DNA from: Limisoma sp963601185
GTDB lineage: Bacteria > Bacteroidota > Bacteroidia > Bacteroidales > Muribaculaceae
Assembly (NCBI GenBank): GCA_963601185.1
Contig: CAVCEE010000007.1
Coordinates: 1-64,000, forward strand
Length of the DNA: 64,000 bases
Direction: 5' to 3'
Shown: piece by piece, positions 17,781 through 26,634 of the stretch
Numbering within the stretch: the first letter of the stretch is position 1
Layout: every line of letters begins with the position of its first letter
Notes under the pieces: generated by a model
What the model saw: the letters and a program-made list of their open reading frames with translations, nothing else
Database searches by the model: none
Told to the model about the DNA's origin: nothing
Made by a program: the position numbers and the translations under genes

Positions 17781-17809
17781 AAAGCCGCGGCTCGGTGAGT
17801 CGCGGCTTT
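17781..17809. terminator. Bidirectional terminator between transporter and P3
   Basis: AAAGCCGCG pairs perfectly with CGCGGCTTT, and GCT/AGT extend the loop. T-rich sequence follows on the plus strand and a TTTTG run on the minus strand, so it can end both convergent genes. Confidence 0.7.
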
Positions 17810-17832
17810 CTTTGTGGTTTTATGTCAAGTCA

Positions 17833-20697
17833 TTATTTCTTCACAACCATCTTGGTGTCGTTCACGAGGTAGACACCCTGTGGCAGACCCTCGAGAGTGT
17901 TGCCGATGTACTGTCCGCGCAGGTTGTAGACACGTACTGGCTGGTTGTCGTCGACAGTGATGTTGTCGATGCCCGAAAGTTGGTCTCTGTACAGGATTTC
18001 CCACCACGAATATCCAGCGTCGGTAGGCAACTTGAAGTGAGCGCGGAAGCCGTTCATCTCAAGTGCGTCGCCGCTTGGCTGATATGCCGTGCCGTCGGTG
18101 TTCACGCAAGGCTCAGAGCCGTCGCTTGCCAGAGTGACAGGGCTGAACGAGCCGTTGAAGTAGAACACAAAGATTGAAGCATCGTCGTCGATTGCACGCG
18201 ACATTGCAGTAGTGCCTGAATTGATGTCGATGTGGTCAAACAGCAGGTACTCCTTGTTTTCGCCCGGCTTCACGATGTAAGGCTTGCCGGCCTCCATCGA
18301 GTTGACGAGGTTGAAGAAGAGGAAGTTTCCGCTGCCGTAAGTAAATTCCCAAACCTTTGTGCCGGCACCGAAGCCGTCCTCAATCTGGTCGTCGGTGAGT
18401 TCGAACGGCAGACAAATGGTTTCGTATTTGTTAGCCTCAAATGAACGGGTTACTTTCACCACGCGGTCTGTTACATCCATCGGAGTGTAGACTTCAGTGT
18501 CGTTGAGCACGAGAACCGACTGCGGCGTATAGTCGTAGACCGGTGTGCTGCTCTCGATGCCGCAGGTGGCTTCGTTGTTCACTTCCGAGGCAATGCCGAT
18601 GCGGAACATATATTTCAGTGAGTTTGCCGGAACAGACACCTGGATGCCGTTGGATTTTGCAGGTGAAGAGTCGGTGCTGATAACCGTCCATGTGTCGCCC
18701 TCGTCAGATGAGTAGGAGAGCACGAGAGAACCCTGGCGAGTCTGGTAGAGGTCGTCGTTCATTTGGTAGATGAACTTGAGGTTGAGTTTGTCGGTAGCGG
18801 CATCGTAGTCTCCGTCGATTGTGCCGTCGAGGGCGAACGACGTGAATGCTGGCTCAAATCCAGCGGTCTTGAGCACTACTTCCGACGGGTCGCTTGAAAC
18901 AGCCACTGCTGAGCTGTCGACGGTAGGCTTGATGCGGAATGCCAGGCAGTCGATACCCATAGGCACAGCCACTTTTTGTGTGCCGCTGAGGGTGGTGAGG
19001 TCGGCAGCCTTGACCCATTCGTTGAAACCGTCGTGGACGCAGTATTCCAGAGTCGCGCCTTTCACGATGTCGGAAATGCTGTTAGGAATGTTCCACGAAA
19101 CCTCAGGCGAATAAGAACGGTCGTAGACGTTTGTGCCGTCGGTAAAGTTTGTCTTGATGTCGCCTACGCTGAAACTGCAAGGAACACCGATTACGTCCTG
19201 CTCGAAGTCAGTCGATTCGGCGGAAAGCCAGCGGCCGTTCTCCACAAGTACGCGGTAGTCGTCCTTCGGATAGACGGCAACGCGGTAGCGCACCTTGGAA
19301 GCAGTCAGAGGCACAGCAACCTCGGTACAGCCTATGTAGGCGGCATCTGAAGTGGCGGCAGTGACCCAAGTGGCGCCACCGTCGTAACTTGCCTCAATCA
19401 CCACATTGCCGGTGGCGTTGGCGTTGACATCGTAGCACGCCCATTTCACCGACTGCACGTTGCAAGACTTCACTTCGCTGTAGGTAGGATTGCCTACGGT
19501 CATTTTCACCGTGCCGTTGAGGTAGTAGTCGGACGCAAAACTCAGTTCGGCAGAGCGGTCCCAGCAGAAATAGTCTGCCCAATACCTGCCAGTGCCTGAA
19601 CGCTTGACGACGACAAAATGAGTGTGGCTTGAATTGTCGCTCACGTGACGGTTGGCATCGCTGCTGCTTCCTTCGTAACTAAGTTGGTAGACTTTATTGT
19701 TGTCAAATGTGGAGACGTATTCCGTTGGTCTGATTGTCTCGTATGCGTCGATTTTCCATAGCGCAGCCCAGTATTTGCCAGTAGTGTTGTGGCATACCCA
19801 CACCTGGTAGTTTTTGTCCTTTGTCTTGCCGATAAGCGACAGTCCTATGTCTGTGCTGGAGCCTGACATGCCGACATTCATTATCACCGAGTAGGCGTTG
19901 TAGATGCCGAAAGTGCCGTCGCGGAAGTCGTGGATGTCGCTATATTCAATGTCAGCCGACTCCTCCGACCGCCATTCGCCGCCGTTGACGAGCATCTTGT
20001 AGGCATCCTTCGGGTGGGCAACGACACGGAAGCGTGCCGCGGCCTGCGGATACGACAGGTCGTAGGTGAAGGATCCGGTCATCGACGTTGATGTGGTGAC
20101 GGTCTCCCACGTTTCGCCGCAGTCGAAACTAACCTCGACCACAGCCTCCTTGAACACTTTCGAGTCGATACCAGATACAGTCCATTTGATGTTCTGGAAA
20201 TATTTTGAGGTGTCGTGGTTGTAGCCCACGTCGTTGATTGCCATCGTCACATTGCCCACGATGCAGAAATCGGCAGGGAATGTTGATGAGTCGGCAGGGT
20301 CGAGGATATACAATTCAGCCTCGCTGTCGGACTTCACCTTGGTGAAAAACTCGTAGGTGGAGTTGACCGGCGTTTCGCGCGAATCGGTTACTTCGTAGTC
20401 CGTGACGAGTTTGTATTTCGTGCCGGCGGAGAACGACGACACTGAGCGCGACAACCTGGTTGTGCCGTCAATCTCCCAGTAGGTGTATTTTCCGTCGCCC
20501 TCGGTGTTGTTGCACGACCAAATCTGATAGCCGTCGGCGGTCTTGCCCAGCATCGACATAGTGATGGTGCGTTGACCGGTGCCGCTGCCCGGGTACATAA
20601 GAACCTTTGATGCCTCGAACGTGGCGGCATGCGTTGTGGCAGCGCTGCAAGCCATTGCTGCCACAAGGAATATGTTGTTGAAAGTATTTCGTGTCAT
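17833..20697 (-). CDS. P3: paralogue of P1 with C-terminal sorting domain
   Basis: 954 residues from the ATG at 20697, which aligns with the P1 start; the open frame reaches back to 20745, where ATGATG overlaps the P4 stop. Signal peptide (MTRNTFNNIFLVAAMACSAA) and then the same order as P1: two ~220-residue units (IWSCNNTEGDGKYTYW; VWVCHNTTGKYWAALW; FCWDRSAELSFASDYYL), Ig-like segments, a domain with LPFELTDDQIEDGFGAGT and EAGKPYIVKPG, and a sorting tail nearly identical to that of P1 (YNLRGQYIGNTLEGLPQGVY). Sequence between the P4 stop and this ATG is also similar to that between P2 and P1, including AACGGAAGT-GGAACA. The pair P4-P3 is therefore a duplicate of P2-P1. Function unknown. Confidence 0.8.
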   Translation of the reverse strand: MTRNTFNNIFLVAAMACSAATTHAATFEASKVLMYPGSGTGQRTITMSMLGKTADGYQIWSCNNTEGDGKYTYWEIDGTTRLSRSVSSFSAGTKYKLVTDYEVTDSRETPVNSTYEFFTKVKSDSEAELYILDPADSSTFPADFCIVGNVTMAINDVGYNHDTSKYFQNIKWTVSGIDSKVFKEAVVEVSFDCGETWETVTTSTSMTGSFTYDLSYPQAAARFRVVAHPKDAYKMLVNGGEWRSEESADIEYSDIHDFRDGTFGIYNAYSVIMNVGMSGSSTDIGLSLIGKTKDKNYQVWVCHNTTGKYWAALWKIDAYETIRPTEYVSTFDNNKVYQLSYEGSSSDANRHVSDNSSHTHFVVVKRSGTGRYWADYFCWDRSAELSFASDYYLNGTVKMTVGNPTYSEVKSCNVQSVKWACYDVNANATGNVVIEASYDGGATWVTAATSDAAYIGCTEVAVPLTASKVRYRVAVYPKDDYRVLVENGRWLSAESTDFEQDVIGVPCSFSVGDIKTNFTDGTNVYDRSYSPEVSWNIPNSISDIVKGATLEYCVHDGFNEWVKAADLTTLSGTQKVAVPMGIDCLAFRIKPTVDSSAVAVSSDPSEVVLKTAGFEPAFTSFALDGTIDGDYDAATDKLNLKFIYQMNDDLYQTRQGSLVLSYSSDEGDTWTVISTDSSPAKSNGIQVSVPANSLKYMFRIGIASEVNNEATCGIESSTPVYDYTPQSVLVLNDTEVYTPMDVTDRVVKVTRSFEANKYETICLPFELTDDQIEDGFGAGTKVWEFTYGSGNFLFFNLVNSMEAGKPYIVKPGENKEYLLFDHIDINSGTTAMSRAIDDDASIFVFYFNGSFSPVTLASDGSEPCVNTDGTAYQPSGDALEMNGFRAHFKLPTDAGYSWWEILYRDQLSGIDNITVDDNQPVRVYNLRGQYIGNTLEGLPQGVYLVNDTKMVVKK

Positions 20698-20741
20698 AAC
20701 TTTTTTTGTAATCATTGTTCCACTTCCGTTAGTCTTGCTCA

Positions 20742-22931
20742 TCATTTGTCGTCAGGAAAGAAAATCGGAGACGTGTGGCGTTTGTAGGTCTTGCTCTCGC
20801 CGTCGATGGTGTAGTAGATCTCGAGACCAATGGTGCAACCACCCTTCTTACCCGGAAGATCCTCAAGGGCGATGTTGTTAGGCACAATCACCTCAGCCGT
20901 ACCCGACTCGTTGGGAATGAAACCCTGCAATGCGTGACCAGTGGTCTGATAGTAGTCGAAAGAGTAGGTGAAATAAGCCTTGTCGCACAGTTGCCACAGG
21001 GTCTTCGAAATCTTGTAGGTCAATGGTACAGACGACAAGTCGTTGTAGCCTTCAACTGGTACGGGAGTGCCTTCTGCCAAATATACATTTGTGAGTTCCG
21101 ACTCGTCGTAAGTAACATTCACTGGGTCGGAAACGGCGGAAACTCGGTAGCGGTCATCGTCGCTGACGTTGCTGGATGGCTCGATGTTGACGCGGAACAG
21201 ATAGGCGGTGCAGCCCACAGGCACTGTCACTTCGGCAGAGCCGCTCGCGGAGTCGAGGTCGAGGAGGTTGCCCCAGTTCTTGCCCTTGTCGATGCTGTAC
21301 TGTAGTGTGCCGCTGCCGAAGAGCGCGGTCATATTGTCGGAGCACGACCATTCAACCGTGGTCTTGAACGATTTTGAGCCAGTCTCGGAGTCGTAGACAA
21401 AGTCGTCGGCCGGGTTGATAGCCGAAGCCTTCACGCTGCAAGAAAGGTTGGTAGGCACCATTTCTTTGTTGGCACTTGTGCTTGTCCAGCATCCGTGCTC
21501 CACAACCACGCGGTATTTGCTCTTCGGATAGGCGATGGCGCGGAAGCGGACGTTTTTCTGAGTTGTCGGCACTTCGACGTAGGCGTTGCCGTAGTAAGCC
21601 GCATCGGAGTAGAGCGTTGTCCACGATTTTCCGCCGTCAACGCTCTTCTGTATCTCTGCCTTGTCAAACAGTTCTTCGGTTACGCCCTTCAGACTCCAGC
21701 ACAGGTGCTGGATATACGACTTTTCGTCGGCGAGGAGGACGGGATCGGAGAGGGTGAGATCGAAGTAGCCGTTGATGTAGTATTTGCGGATGAAACTTGG
21801 TGTGGAACTCATATCCCAGCAGAACACTGACGCTCCGTTAGTGGCATACGGATTGTATTTTCTGAAGAAGAACTGCTTTGAAGCGTCGTGGGGAATTTGC
21901 CGGAGGGTAGCGCCTGTATAATCGGCTGAAATGTAAATTTCACTATTTTCTCCGAGACTGGTAAAGTCGGAGGAGTATTTTGTACCGTCGCCATAGTGCC
22001 AGTAGGTGTATCCGTAAGCACCGGTGGAGTTGTTGCACGACCAGATTTGGTAGCCCTCGTTGGTAGAGCCCAACAGCGTCATTTCAATGTCGTAGAAGGT
22101 TCCCACGCCAGTATTCATAGTGACCCATGCTGCTGCGTCGAAACTGGAGACACTTGGATAGGTGTGCGTGCCAGACAGCCAGCCGGTTTCTCTCGGGGTG
22201 CATACGCCGTCCTTGGCAAAGACCTTGTATTTGTCCTTGAGATGGACCACGATGCGGTAGTAGCGCGGATTCGTGTCAGTACCTCTCACCACGGTGTAGG
22301 AGCCCGACAGGTCTGTCAGGTTGTCGAGGTGTTGCCAGTCGGTCGGGGTACTCGAGGTGCAGTACTCGAGGGCGACATGGTCGATGGCATCCGACGCTAC
22401 GCCGGCGATGGTGTAGGTTATCTTTTCAATCCAACGGGAGTAGTCATAACTTACGTTGTCGACAGCAATCATGACTCTCGGCACGATGTAGAACTCCTTG
22501 ATGAAGTCGGGATTGCTCTTGCCGTCCCAGATGAAGAGGTCGGCAGTTTCGCTGCTCGTGGGTTTCACCACATAGAGGTCGGTGGTGTCGGAGTCGACTT
22601 CGCGCTCATAACTGACATCATTGAAACTGGTGGAGATGCTGTACTTCTTGTTCTTCTCAAACTTTTTCTCGTTGGCGGACATGTCTTTGGCGCCGCTCTC
22701 CGACCATCGAGCATACAGGTTGTTTTTGCTCGGATTTGGCTTGTTGCACGCCCAGATTTGCTGTCCGTCGGCATTCTCGCCAAGCAGGGTCATCTCCTGC
22801 GACACGCTACTCGAGGTAGAGTAGTGGCCAAGCCACATCCTCATGTTTGCGGGCTTGTAGTTGTCGGCACTGGCGGAAAGCATACTGCACGCCGTCACTG
22901 CAACAACAAATAATCTCTGAAGAATCTTCAT
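20742..22931 (-). CDS. P4: paralogue of P2
   Basis: 729 residues with a signal peptide (MKILQRLFVVAVTACSMLSA). It has two copies of the ~220-residue unit, the first starting around residue 25 (MTLLGENADGQQIWACNKPN, then LFIWDGKSNPDFIKEF) and the second around 260 (MTLLGSTNEGYQIWSCNNST, FCWDMSSTPSFIRKYYI). The rest aligns with P2, including SLSCSVKASAINP-like and KISKTLWQLCDKAYFTYSFD segments, and it also lacks a sorting tail (HTSPIFFPDDK). The stop overlaps the upstream frame of P3. First gene of the P4-P3 operon, with a promoter at 23047-23077 matching the one of P2. Confidence 0.78.
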   Translation of the reverse strand: MKILQRLFVVAVTACSMLSASADNYKPANMRMWLGHYSTSSSVSQEMTLLGENADGQQIWACNKPNPSKNNLYARWSESGAKDMSANEKKFEKNKKYSISTSFNDVSYEREVDSDTTDLYVVKPTSSETADLFIWDGKSNPDFIKEFYIVPRVMIAVDNVSYDYSRWIEKITYTIAGVASDAIDHVALEYCTSSTPTDWQHLDNLTDLSGSYTVVRGTDTNPRYYRIVVHLKDKYKVFAKDGVCTPRETGWLSGTHTYPSVSSFDAAAWVTMNTGVGTFYDIEMTLLGSTNEGYQIWSCNNSTGAYGYTYWHYGDGTKYSSDFTSLGENSEIYISADYTGATLRQIPHDASKQFFFRKYNPYATNGASVFCWDMSSTPSFIRKYYINGYFDLTLSDPVLLADEKSYIQHLCWSLKGVTEELFDKAEIQKSVDGGKSWTTLYSDAAYYGNAYVEVPTTQKNVRFRAIAYPKSKYRVVVEHGCWTSTSANKEMVPTNLSCSVKASAINPADDFVYDSETGSKSFKTTVEWSCSDNMTALFGSGTLQYSIDKGKNWGNLLDLDSASGSAEVTVPVGCTAYLFRVNIEPSSNVSDDDRYRVSAVSDPVNVTYDESELTNVYLAEGTPVPVEGYNDLSSVPLTYKISKTLWQLCDKAYFTYSFDYYQTTGHALQGFIPNESGTAEVIVPNNIALEDLPGKKGGCTIGLEIYYTIDGESKTYKRHTSPIFFPDDK

Positions 22932-23046
22932 GTTTGGAAAATATAGATTAAATTTAAATTATTGACAATTACCAATTTACGCCCACGTCTGGGAGCAATC
23001 AAACCAGATGGAGGCATCAGCACTTCATAGTAGCGAAGAGATGTCG

Positions 23047-23077
23047 CAAATTTACAACTTTCTTGTAATATGCGCAA
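23047..23077 (-). promoter_or_regulatory. Promoter of the P4-P3 operon
   Basis: On the minus strand TTG (23077-23075) is followed after 20 bases by TAAATTTG (23054-23047). The -7 box and spacing are identical to those of P2 at 13862-13892. Confidence 0.6.
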
Positions 23078-23117
23078 TGATTGGCAATTAAATAAAGTTC
23101 TTTTTAATTTTGCATTC

Positions 23118-23217
23118 GGCTGACGCTGGCGGCACCCGCTATGGGGTGCTTTTCTTCTTGAGACTTTGCCCCAGGCTGAAGCCTGGGGTTATCGATACGG
23201 CGCACCTACGGCGCGCT
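23118..23217 (+). repeat. Dispersed intergenic palindromic repeat, copy A
   Basis: Three modules in order: a short hairpin module (GCTGACGCTGGCGGCACCCG, then GGGGTGC), a perfect 20-bp palindrome CCCCAGGCTGAAGCCTGGGG at 23169-23188, and a tail with ATACGGCG and CACCTACGG-CGCGC. The same order occurs at 34349-34446, and in reverse at about 47108-47200 and 62530-62636. Confidence 0.8.
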
Positions 23218-23242
23218 CTGCCACAACGGTTGGCGTCGGCTG

Positions 23243-23484
23243 GCACTATCTTTGGATAAGATAGGCGGCATCTTAGCAAAACATTTTCAAGCGGGCTTGA
23301 ATGTTTTGCATTCGATTTGCACTATCTTTAGATAAGATAGGCTGCGCTTCGGAAATGAAAATTGGAACGAGTTCCTTTTCATTTCACTCGGCTTGCACTA
23401 TCTTTGGATAAGATAGGCTGCGCTTCGGAAATGAAAATTGGAACGAGTTCCTTTTCATTTCACTCGGCTTGCACTATCTTTGCA
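23243..23484 (+). repeat. 76-bp-period promoter/hairpin array
   Basis: The box TATCTTTG (or TATCTTTA in the second unit) recurs at 23247, 23323, 23399 and 23475, exactly 76 bp apart. In the first three units it is followed by GATAAGATA, forming a TATCTT/AAGATA inverted repeat, and then by a 34-bp hairpin at 23276-23309, 23352-23385 and 23428-23461. Units two and three share the hairpin sequence; unit one has an unrelated sequence with the same shape: 10-bp outer stem, TT bulge, 5-bp inner stem, 2-base loop. The fourth box directly precedes the acyltransferase gene. Confidence 0.9.
23475..23482 (+). promoter_or_regulatory. -7 box of the acyltransferase gene (last array unit)
   Basis: TATCTTTG followed by CACTA, 19 bp before the ATG at 23502. 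It is the fourth copy of the box in the 76-bp array, so the array ends in what is probably the working promoter. Confidence 0.6.
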
Positions 23485-23501
23485 CTACTAACCAGAAATT
23501 T

Positions 23502-24473
23502 ATGGCAAAAAACGATAACGAATTGTTCATACCTTGGACTCCGGCGCCGGAAAAGGCGACTGCCGAGAATCCATACCGCGAAGGTCCGGCTCTGACCAAA
23601 CACGGCCGCCTGCTTGGGCGCGCTCCCGAAATCGACACCGACGACGAGTCGCTGAAACGCACCGTGCTCGACTACTATGACTTGCAGAAGATGGTTCCGT
23701 TCTTCAAGGGCAAACCGAAACTGGTGCACTGGCTGATGCGACTTATGAAACTGGACAACGTGAACTATCTCCACCACCGCAATCTCAACACTCCTGGCGC
23801 GCCTTTTGTGCGCGGTCTGCTCGACGATTTCCGCATCTCGTTGCGTGTCGACGGCGCCGATGTGCTCAACAACTTGCCCGATGGGCCGTTTATCACGGTG
23901 TCAAACCATCCGTTCGGTGCGCTTGACGGCATTATGCTCATCGACCTGCTGGCTTCGCGCCGCAGCGACTATAAGGTGATGGTGAACCTCATACTCAATC
24001 ACATACGCGGTATGCGCCCGAACTTCATCGCCGTCGACCCTCTGTCGAGCAACGACCCTGAGAAGCGTGCCGTCACGATGAAGGGTATCAAGGAGGCGAT
24101 GATGCACGTGCGCCGCGGCCATCCGCTCGGATTCTTCCCTGCCGGCGCAATGTCGAAACTCAATGGCCGTCTACGCATTGAGGACAGGGAGTGGCAACCG
24201 TCGATAATCCGCCTCATCCAGCAACTGAACGTGCCGATTGTTCCGGTTTATTTTCATGGTCGCAACAGTTTGATTTTCAATCTTCTCGGCGTAATCAGTT
24301 GGCAACTGCGCACGCTGCGCCTTCCTGCAGAGGTGTTTGCCCACTGCGGCACTACCTACCACATCTCCGTGGGCGATGTAATCTCGCCCGACGAGCAGAA
24401 GCAGTATGCCGACACGCAGGCATTCGGCGCAATGCTCCGCCAGCACACCTACGCCCTCCGCGACCGGAAATAA
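23502..24473 (+). CDS. PlsC/hemolysin-type acyltransferase
   Basis: 323 residues from the ATG at 23502; an upstream TTG frame extension to 23469 covers the promoter and is rejected. The catalytic motif SNHPFGALDGIML has the His and Asp of the acyltransferase family in the NHPxGxxDG form seen in hemolysin-like and ornithine-lipid acyltransferases. FFPAGAMSKLNGR is the later substrate-binding motif, and IVPVYFHGRNS follows. It probably transfers an acyl chain onto a lyso- or amino-lipid at the inner membrane; phospholipid or aminolipid substrate cannot be separated from sequence. It is a single gene between the 76-bp promoter array and a bidirectional terminator. Confidence 0.85.
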   Translation: MAKNDNELFIPWTPAPEKATAENPYREGPALTKHGRLLGRAPEIDTDDESLKRTVLDYYDLQKMVPFFKGKPKLVHWLMRLMKLDNVNYLHHRNLNTPGAPFVRGLLDDFRISLRVDGADVLNNLPDGPFITVSNHPFGALDGIMLIDLLASRRSDYKVMVNLILNHIRGMRPNFIAVDPLSSNDPEKRAVTMKGIKEAMMHVRRGHPLGFFPAGAMSKLNGRLRIEDREWQPSIIRLIQQLNVPIVPVYFHGRNSLIFNLLGVISWQLRTLRLPAEVFAHCGTTYHISVGDVISPDEQKQYADTQAFGAMLRQHTYALRDRK

Positions 24474-24495
24474 ATCCACTGCGGAGCGTACATAA

Positions 24496-24536
24496 AAACG
24501 GCAAGGAAACGCCCGAAAGGTGTCTCCTTGCCGTTT
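24496..24536. terminator. Bidirectional terminator between acyltransferase and sirtuin
   Basis: AAACGGCAAGGA pairs perfectly with TCCTTGCCGTTT. The genes on both sides are convergent and end 22 and 19 bp away; A and T runs flank the stem. Confidence 0.7.
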
Positions 24537-24555
24537 CAGCACTTGTATAGGGTGC

Positions 24556-25254
24556 TTATTTCAGATTTTTGATCATTTCAGCGAGTTTCGCCACGCCAAC
24601 TGTGGCAGGCTCGGCGATGACAGTGACGTTTTCCACGCCTTGGGGTATCGGCGCTGGGCGAGGGTCGATGTAGTAGACCGGCACACCGTGGCGCACATAG
24701 AAGAGCAGTCCGGCGGCTGGATAAACATTGAGCGACGTGCCGATGACCACAAAGATGTCTGCCTCGCGCACGAGGTCGACCGCAGCGTCAAAGTTGGGCA
24801 CAGCCTCCTGGAAAAACACGATGTGCGGACGCACCGGGTCGCCGTATTCGTCGCGGGTGTCGACCGTGGTGTCAAGATTGTCGGGCGAGAGGGTGTAGAC
24901 GCGCTCTTCGTGGGTGACCGAGCGCACCTTCATCAACTCGCCGTGCAGATGGAGCACCCTACTGCTGCCGGCGCGCTCGTGGAGGTTGTCGACATTTTGC
25001 GTGATAATCTGCACGTCAAAATCCTTTTCAAGGTCTTTCAGCCCAGTGTGGGCGGCGTTTGGCTCAACCTTCATCAGGCTGTGGCGCATATCGTTGTAGA
25101 ACTTGTGGATGAGTGCCGGGTTGCGGATGAAGCCGTCGTGGCTTGCCACGTCCATAACCGGGTAATTGTTCCACAGTCCGTCGGCGTCGCGGAATGTAGG
25201 CACACCGCTTTCGGCACTTACGCCTGCCCCTGTAGATACAACCAGTTTCTTCAT
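24556..25254 (-). CDS. Sir2-family NAD-dependent deacylase lacking zinc cysteines
   Basis: 232 residues. The NAD site GAGVSAESGVPTFRDADGLW (about 9-28), the TQNVDNLHERAG motif and the catalytic His in LHLHGEL (His104) are all present, as are IGTSLNVYPAAGL and the C-terminal part of the Rossmann fold. The four zinc-binding cysteines seen in E. coli CobB between the catalytic His and RPHIVFF are absent; the small domain is shortened. The CobB Tyr-x-x-Arg acyl-selectivity pair is only partly kept: Tyr53 is present, and the position of the Arg appears to be Met with an Arg one residue later. It is the last gene of an operon with alkaline phosphatase (4-bp gap). The family is clear; acyl preference is unknown. 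Confidence 0.9.
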   Translation of the reverse strand: MKKLVVSTGAGVSAESGVPTFRDADGLWNNYPVMDVASHDGFIRNPALIHKFYNDMRHSLMKVEPNAAHTGLKDLEKDFDVQIITQNVDNLHERAGSSRVLHLHGELMKVRSVTHEERVYTLSPDNLDTTVDTRDEYGDPVRPHIVFFQEAVPNFDAAVDLVREADIFVVIGTSLNVYPAAGLLFYVRHGVPVYYIDPRPAPIPQGVENVTVIAEPATVGVAKLAEMIKNLK

Positions 25255-25258
25255 ATTG

Positions 25259-26620
25259 CTACTTTATGTTGAGGAGTTCGCGGAATGTCTGCGGAATCTC
25301 GATGTTGTTGTTTACCGACTTGAACTTGTCGCTGCCTGCGCCGATGGCAAACACTGGTACAGGGTTGCCGGTGTGGCTGAAGGTGGTGAATCCGATGCCG
25401 TTTTTGTGGTTCAGGATGTTGAACACCACCGACGAGAATTGGTTGAAGTCCTTGTAGAGAGTCTTCTCGGATGCGCCGCTATTAATCTTCTCGAATGATT
25501 CCTTGATGGCTCCTTCTTCGTCCTCAGTAACAGCGATGTGGCTCCAGAGTCCGAGTTTCGTTTCCATCAACTGCTTCACCTGCTCCCACGAGAGTTTGTT
25601 GCGCATGCAGTAGTCGTTGAAGTTCTCCTTCGACATGCTGCGCCAGTCGATGTCCTCGAGCGTAGGCACTTTTCTGCCCTTGTCCACGCCGAGGGTCATG
25701 CCGCCGGTGTCGTGGTCGGCAGTGACAACGATAAGGGTTTCGTCGGGGTGTTGCAGATAGAATTCGTATGCCACGCGGATAGACTCCTGGAAGTTGAGCA
25801 CCTCCTTCACCACCGTCGCGCCGTCGTTGGAGTGGGCAGCGTGGTCGATGTTGCCGCCTTCCACCAGCATGTAGAAGTGGTCGGGGCTCACGCGGAGCAT
25901 GTGGCTGAGGCAAGCCTCAGTGAGTTCGCGCAGTTTGGGTGCGCCCTCGATGCTGTCGATGGTGTAGGGGAAGTCGTTGTATTTCTCCGCAGTACCTACT
26001 GCAGCGAGTATCTTCTTGCTCTTCGAAGTCTGTTTCAGTTTGTCGAGGCTGTAGACCACGTCGTAGCCGTGCTTGCTATAGTTGTTGAAGATAGGCTTAC
26101 ACTTGTCAACCCCATACTTCGCCATAAGGGTGTATGCACCGCCGATAAAGTCGAAGTTGCTCACCGCGCCGTCATTGTTGATGCCTTCATACATCTTGCG
26201 GTTGAGTTGGTGGGCAAACTGAGTTGCCGGTGTGGCATCGTCGAAAGCCACCGAGGTGATTACGCCCACGCCCCATCCGCGCTGCTTGAGTTGCGTGGCA
26301 ACGCTGGTAACGTTCACCGAGTCGGCGTTCATGCCGATCATACCGTTGTTGGCCTTTGCTCCTGTAGCGAGAGCCGTGCCAGCTGCTGCCGAGTCGGTGA
26401 CCGGGCTACTGGCGGAGTAGGTCAGTGCCATCGATGCTACCGGGAACTGCATCATCAGGATGTGCTCCTTGTTTTTGAGCACAGTGCGGTTGTAGGTCTC
26501 GGCTGAAAGCACGTGTCCCATACCCATGCCGTCGCCGACAAACAGGAACACATATTTCAGTTCGGCTGAAGCGGCAAGCGCCAGCAGGAGGAGCGAGAAA
26601 GTAAGGAAGAATTTTTTCAT
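25259..26620 (-). CDS. Secreted alkaline phosphatase
   Basis: 453 residues with a signal peptide (MKKFFLTFSLLLLALAASA). It hydrolyses phosphate monoesters in the periplasm. Metal and nucleophile motifs are FVGDGMGMGHV (Asp30) and VTDSAAAGTALATGAKANN with nucleophile Ser77. MLVEGGNIDHAAHSND and VVTADHDTGGMTLG provide further zinc and magnesium ligands, and FSHTGNPVPVFAIG the last His. Length and motif order are those of PhoA-type enzymes. It lies 14 bp after the GH3-family gene and 4 bp before the sirtuin in one operon. Confidence 0.94.
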   Translation of the reverse strand: MKKFFLTFSLLLLALAASAELKYVFLFVGDGMGMGHVLSAETYNRTVLKNKEHILMMQFPVASMALTYSASSPVTDSAAAGTALATGAKANNGMIGMNADSVNVTSVATQLKQRGWGVGVITSVAFDDATPATQFAHQLNRKMYEGINNDGAVSNFDFIGGAYTLMAKYGVDKCKPIFNNYSKHGYDVVYSLDKLKQTSKSKKILAAVGTAEKYNDFPYTIDSIEGAPKLRELTEACLSHMLRVSPDHFYMLVEGGNIDHAAHSNDGATVVKEVLNFQESIRVAYEFYLQHPDETLIVVTADHDTGGMTLGVDKGRKVPTLEDIDWRSMSKENFNDYCMRNKLSWEQVKQLMETKLGLWSHIAVTEDEEGAIKESFEKINSGASEKTLYKDFNQFSSVVFNILNHKNGIGFTTFSHTGNPVPVFAIGAGSDKFKSVNNNIEIPQTFRELLNIK

Positions 26621-26634
26621 TGTCTGTATCGTTT

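Larger units (their letters stand above)
22932..23501. other. 570-bp gene-free stretch upstream of P4 and the acyltransferase
   Basis: No credible coding frame. From left to right it holds the P4 leader, the P4 promoter (23047-23077), a dispersed palindromic repeat (23118-23217) and the 76-bp-period promoter/hairpin array (23243-23484). All are described separately. Confidence 0.7.

Noticed and set aside
23243..23484. Possible CRISPR array
   Set aside because: The period is exact, the intervening parts are hairpins of identical shape and two are identical in sequence, and there is no cas gene. Not spacer-like.
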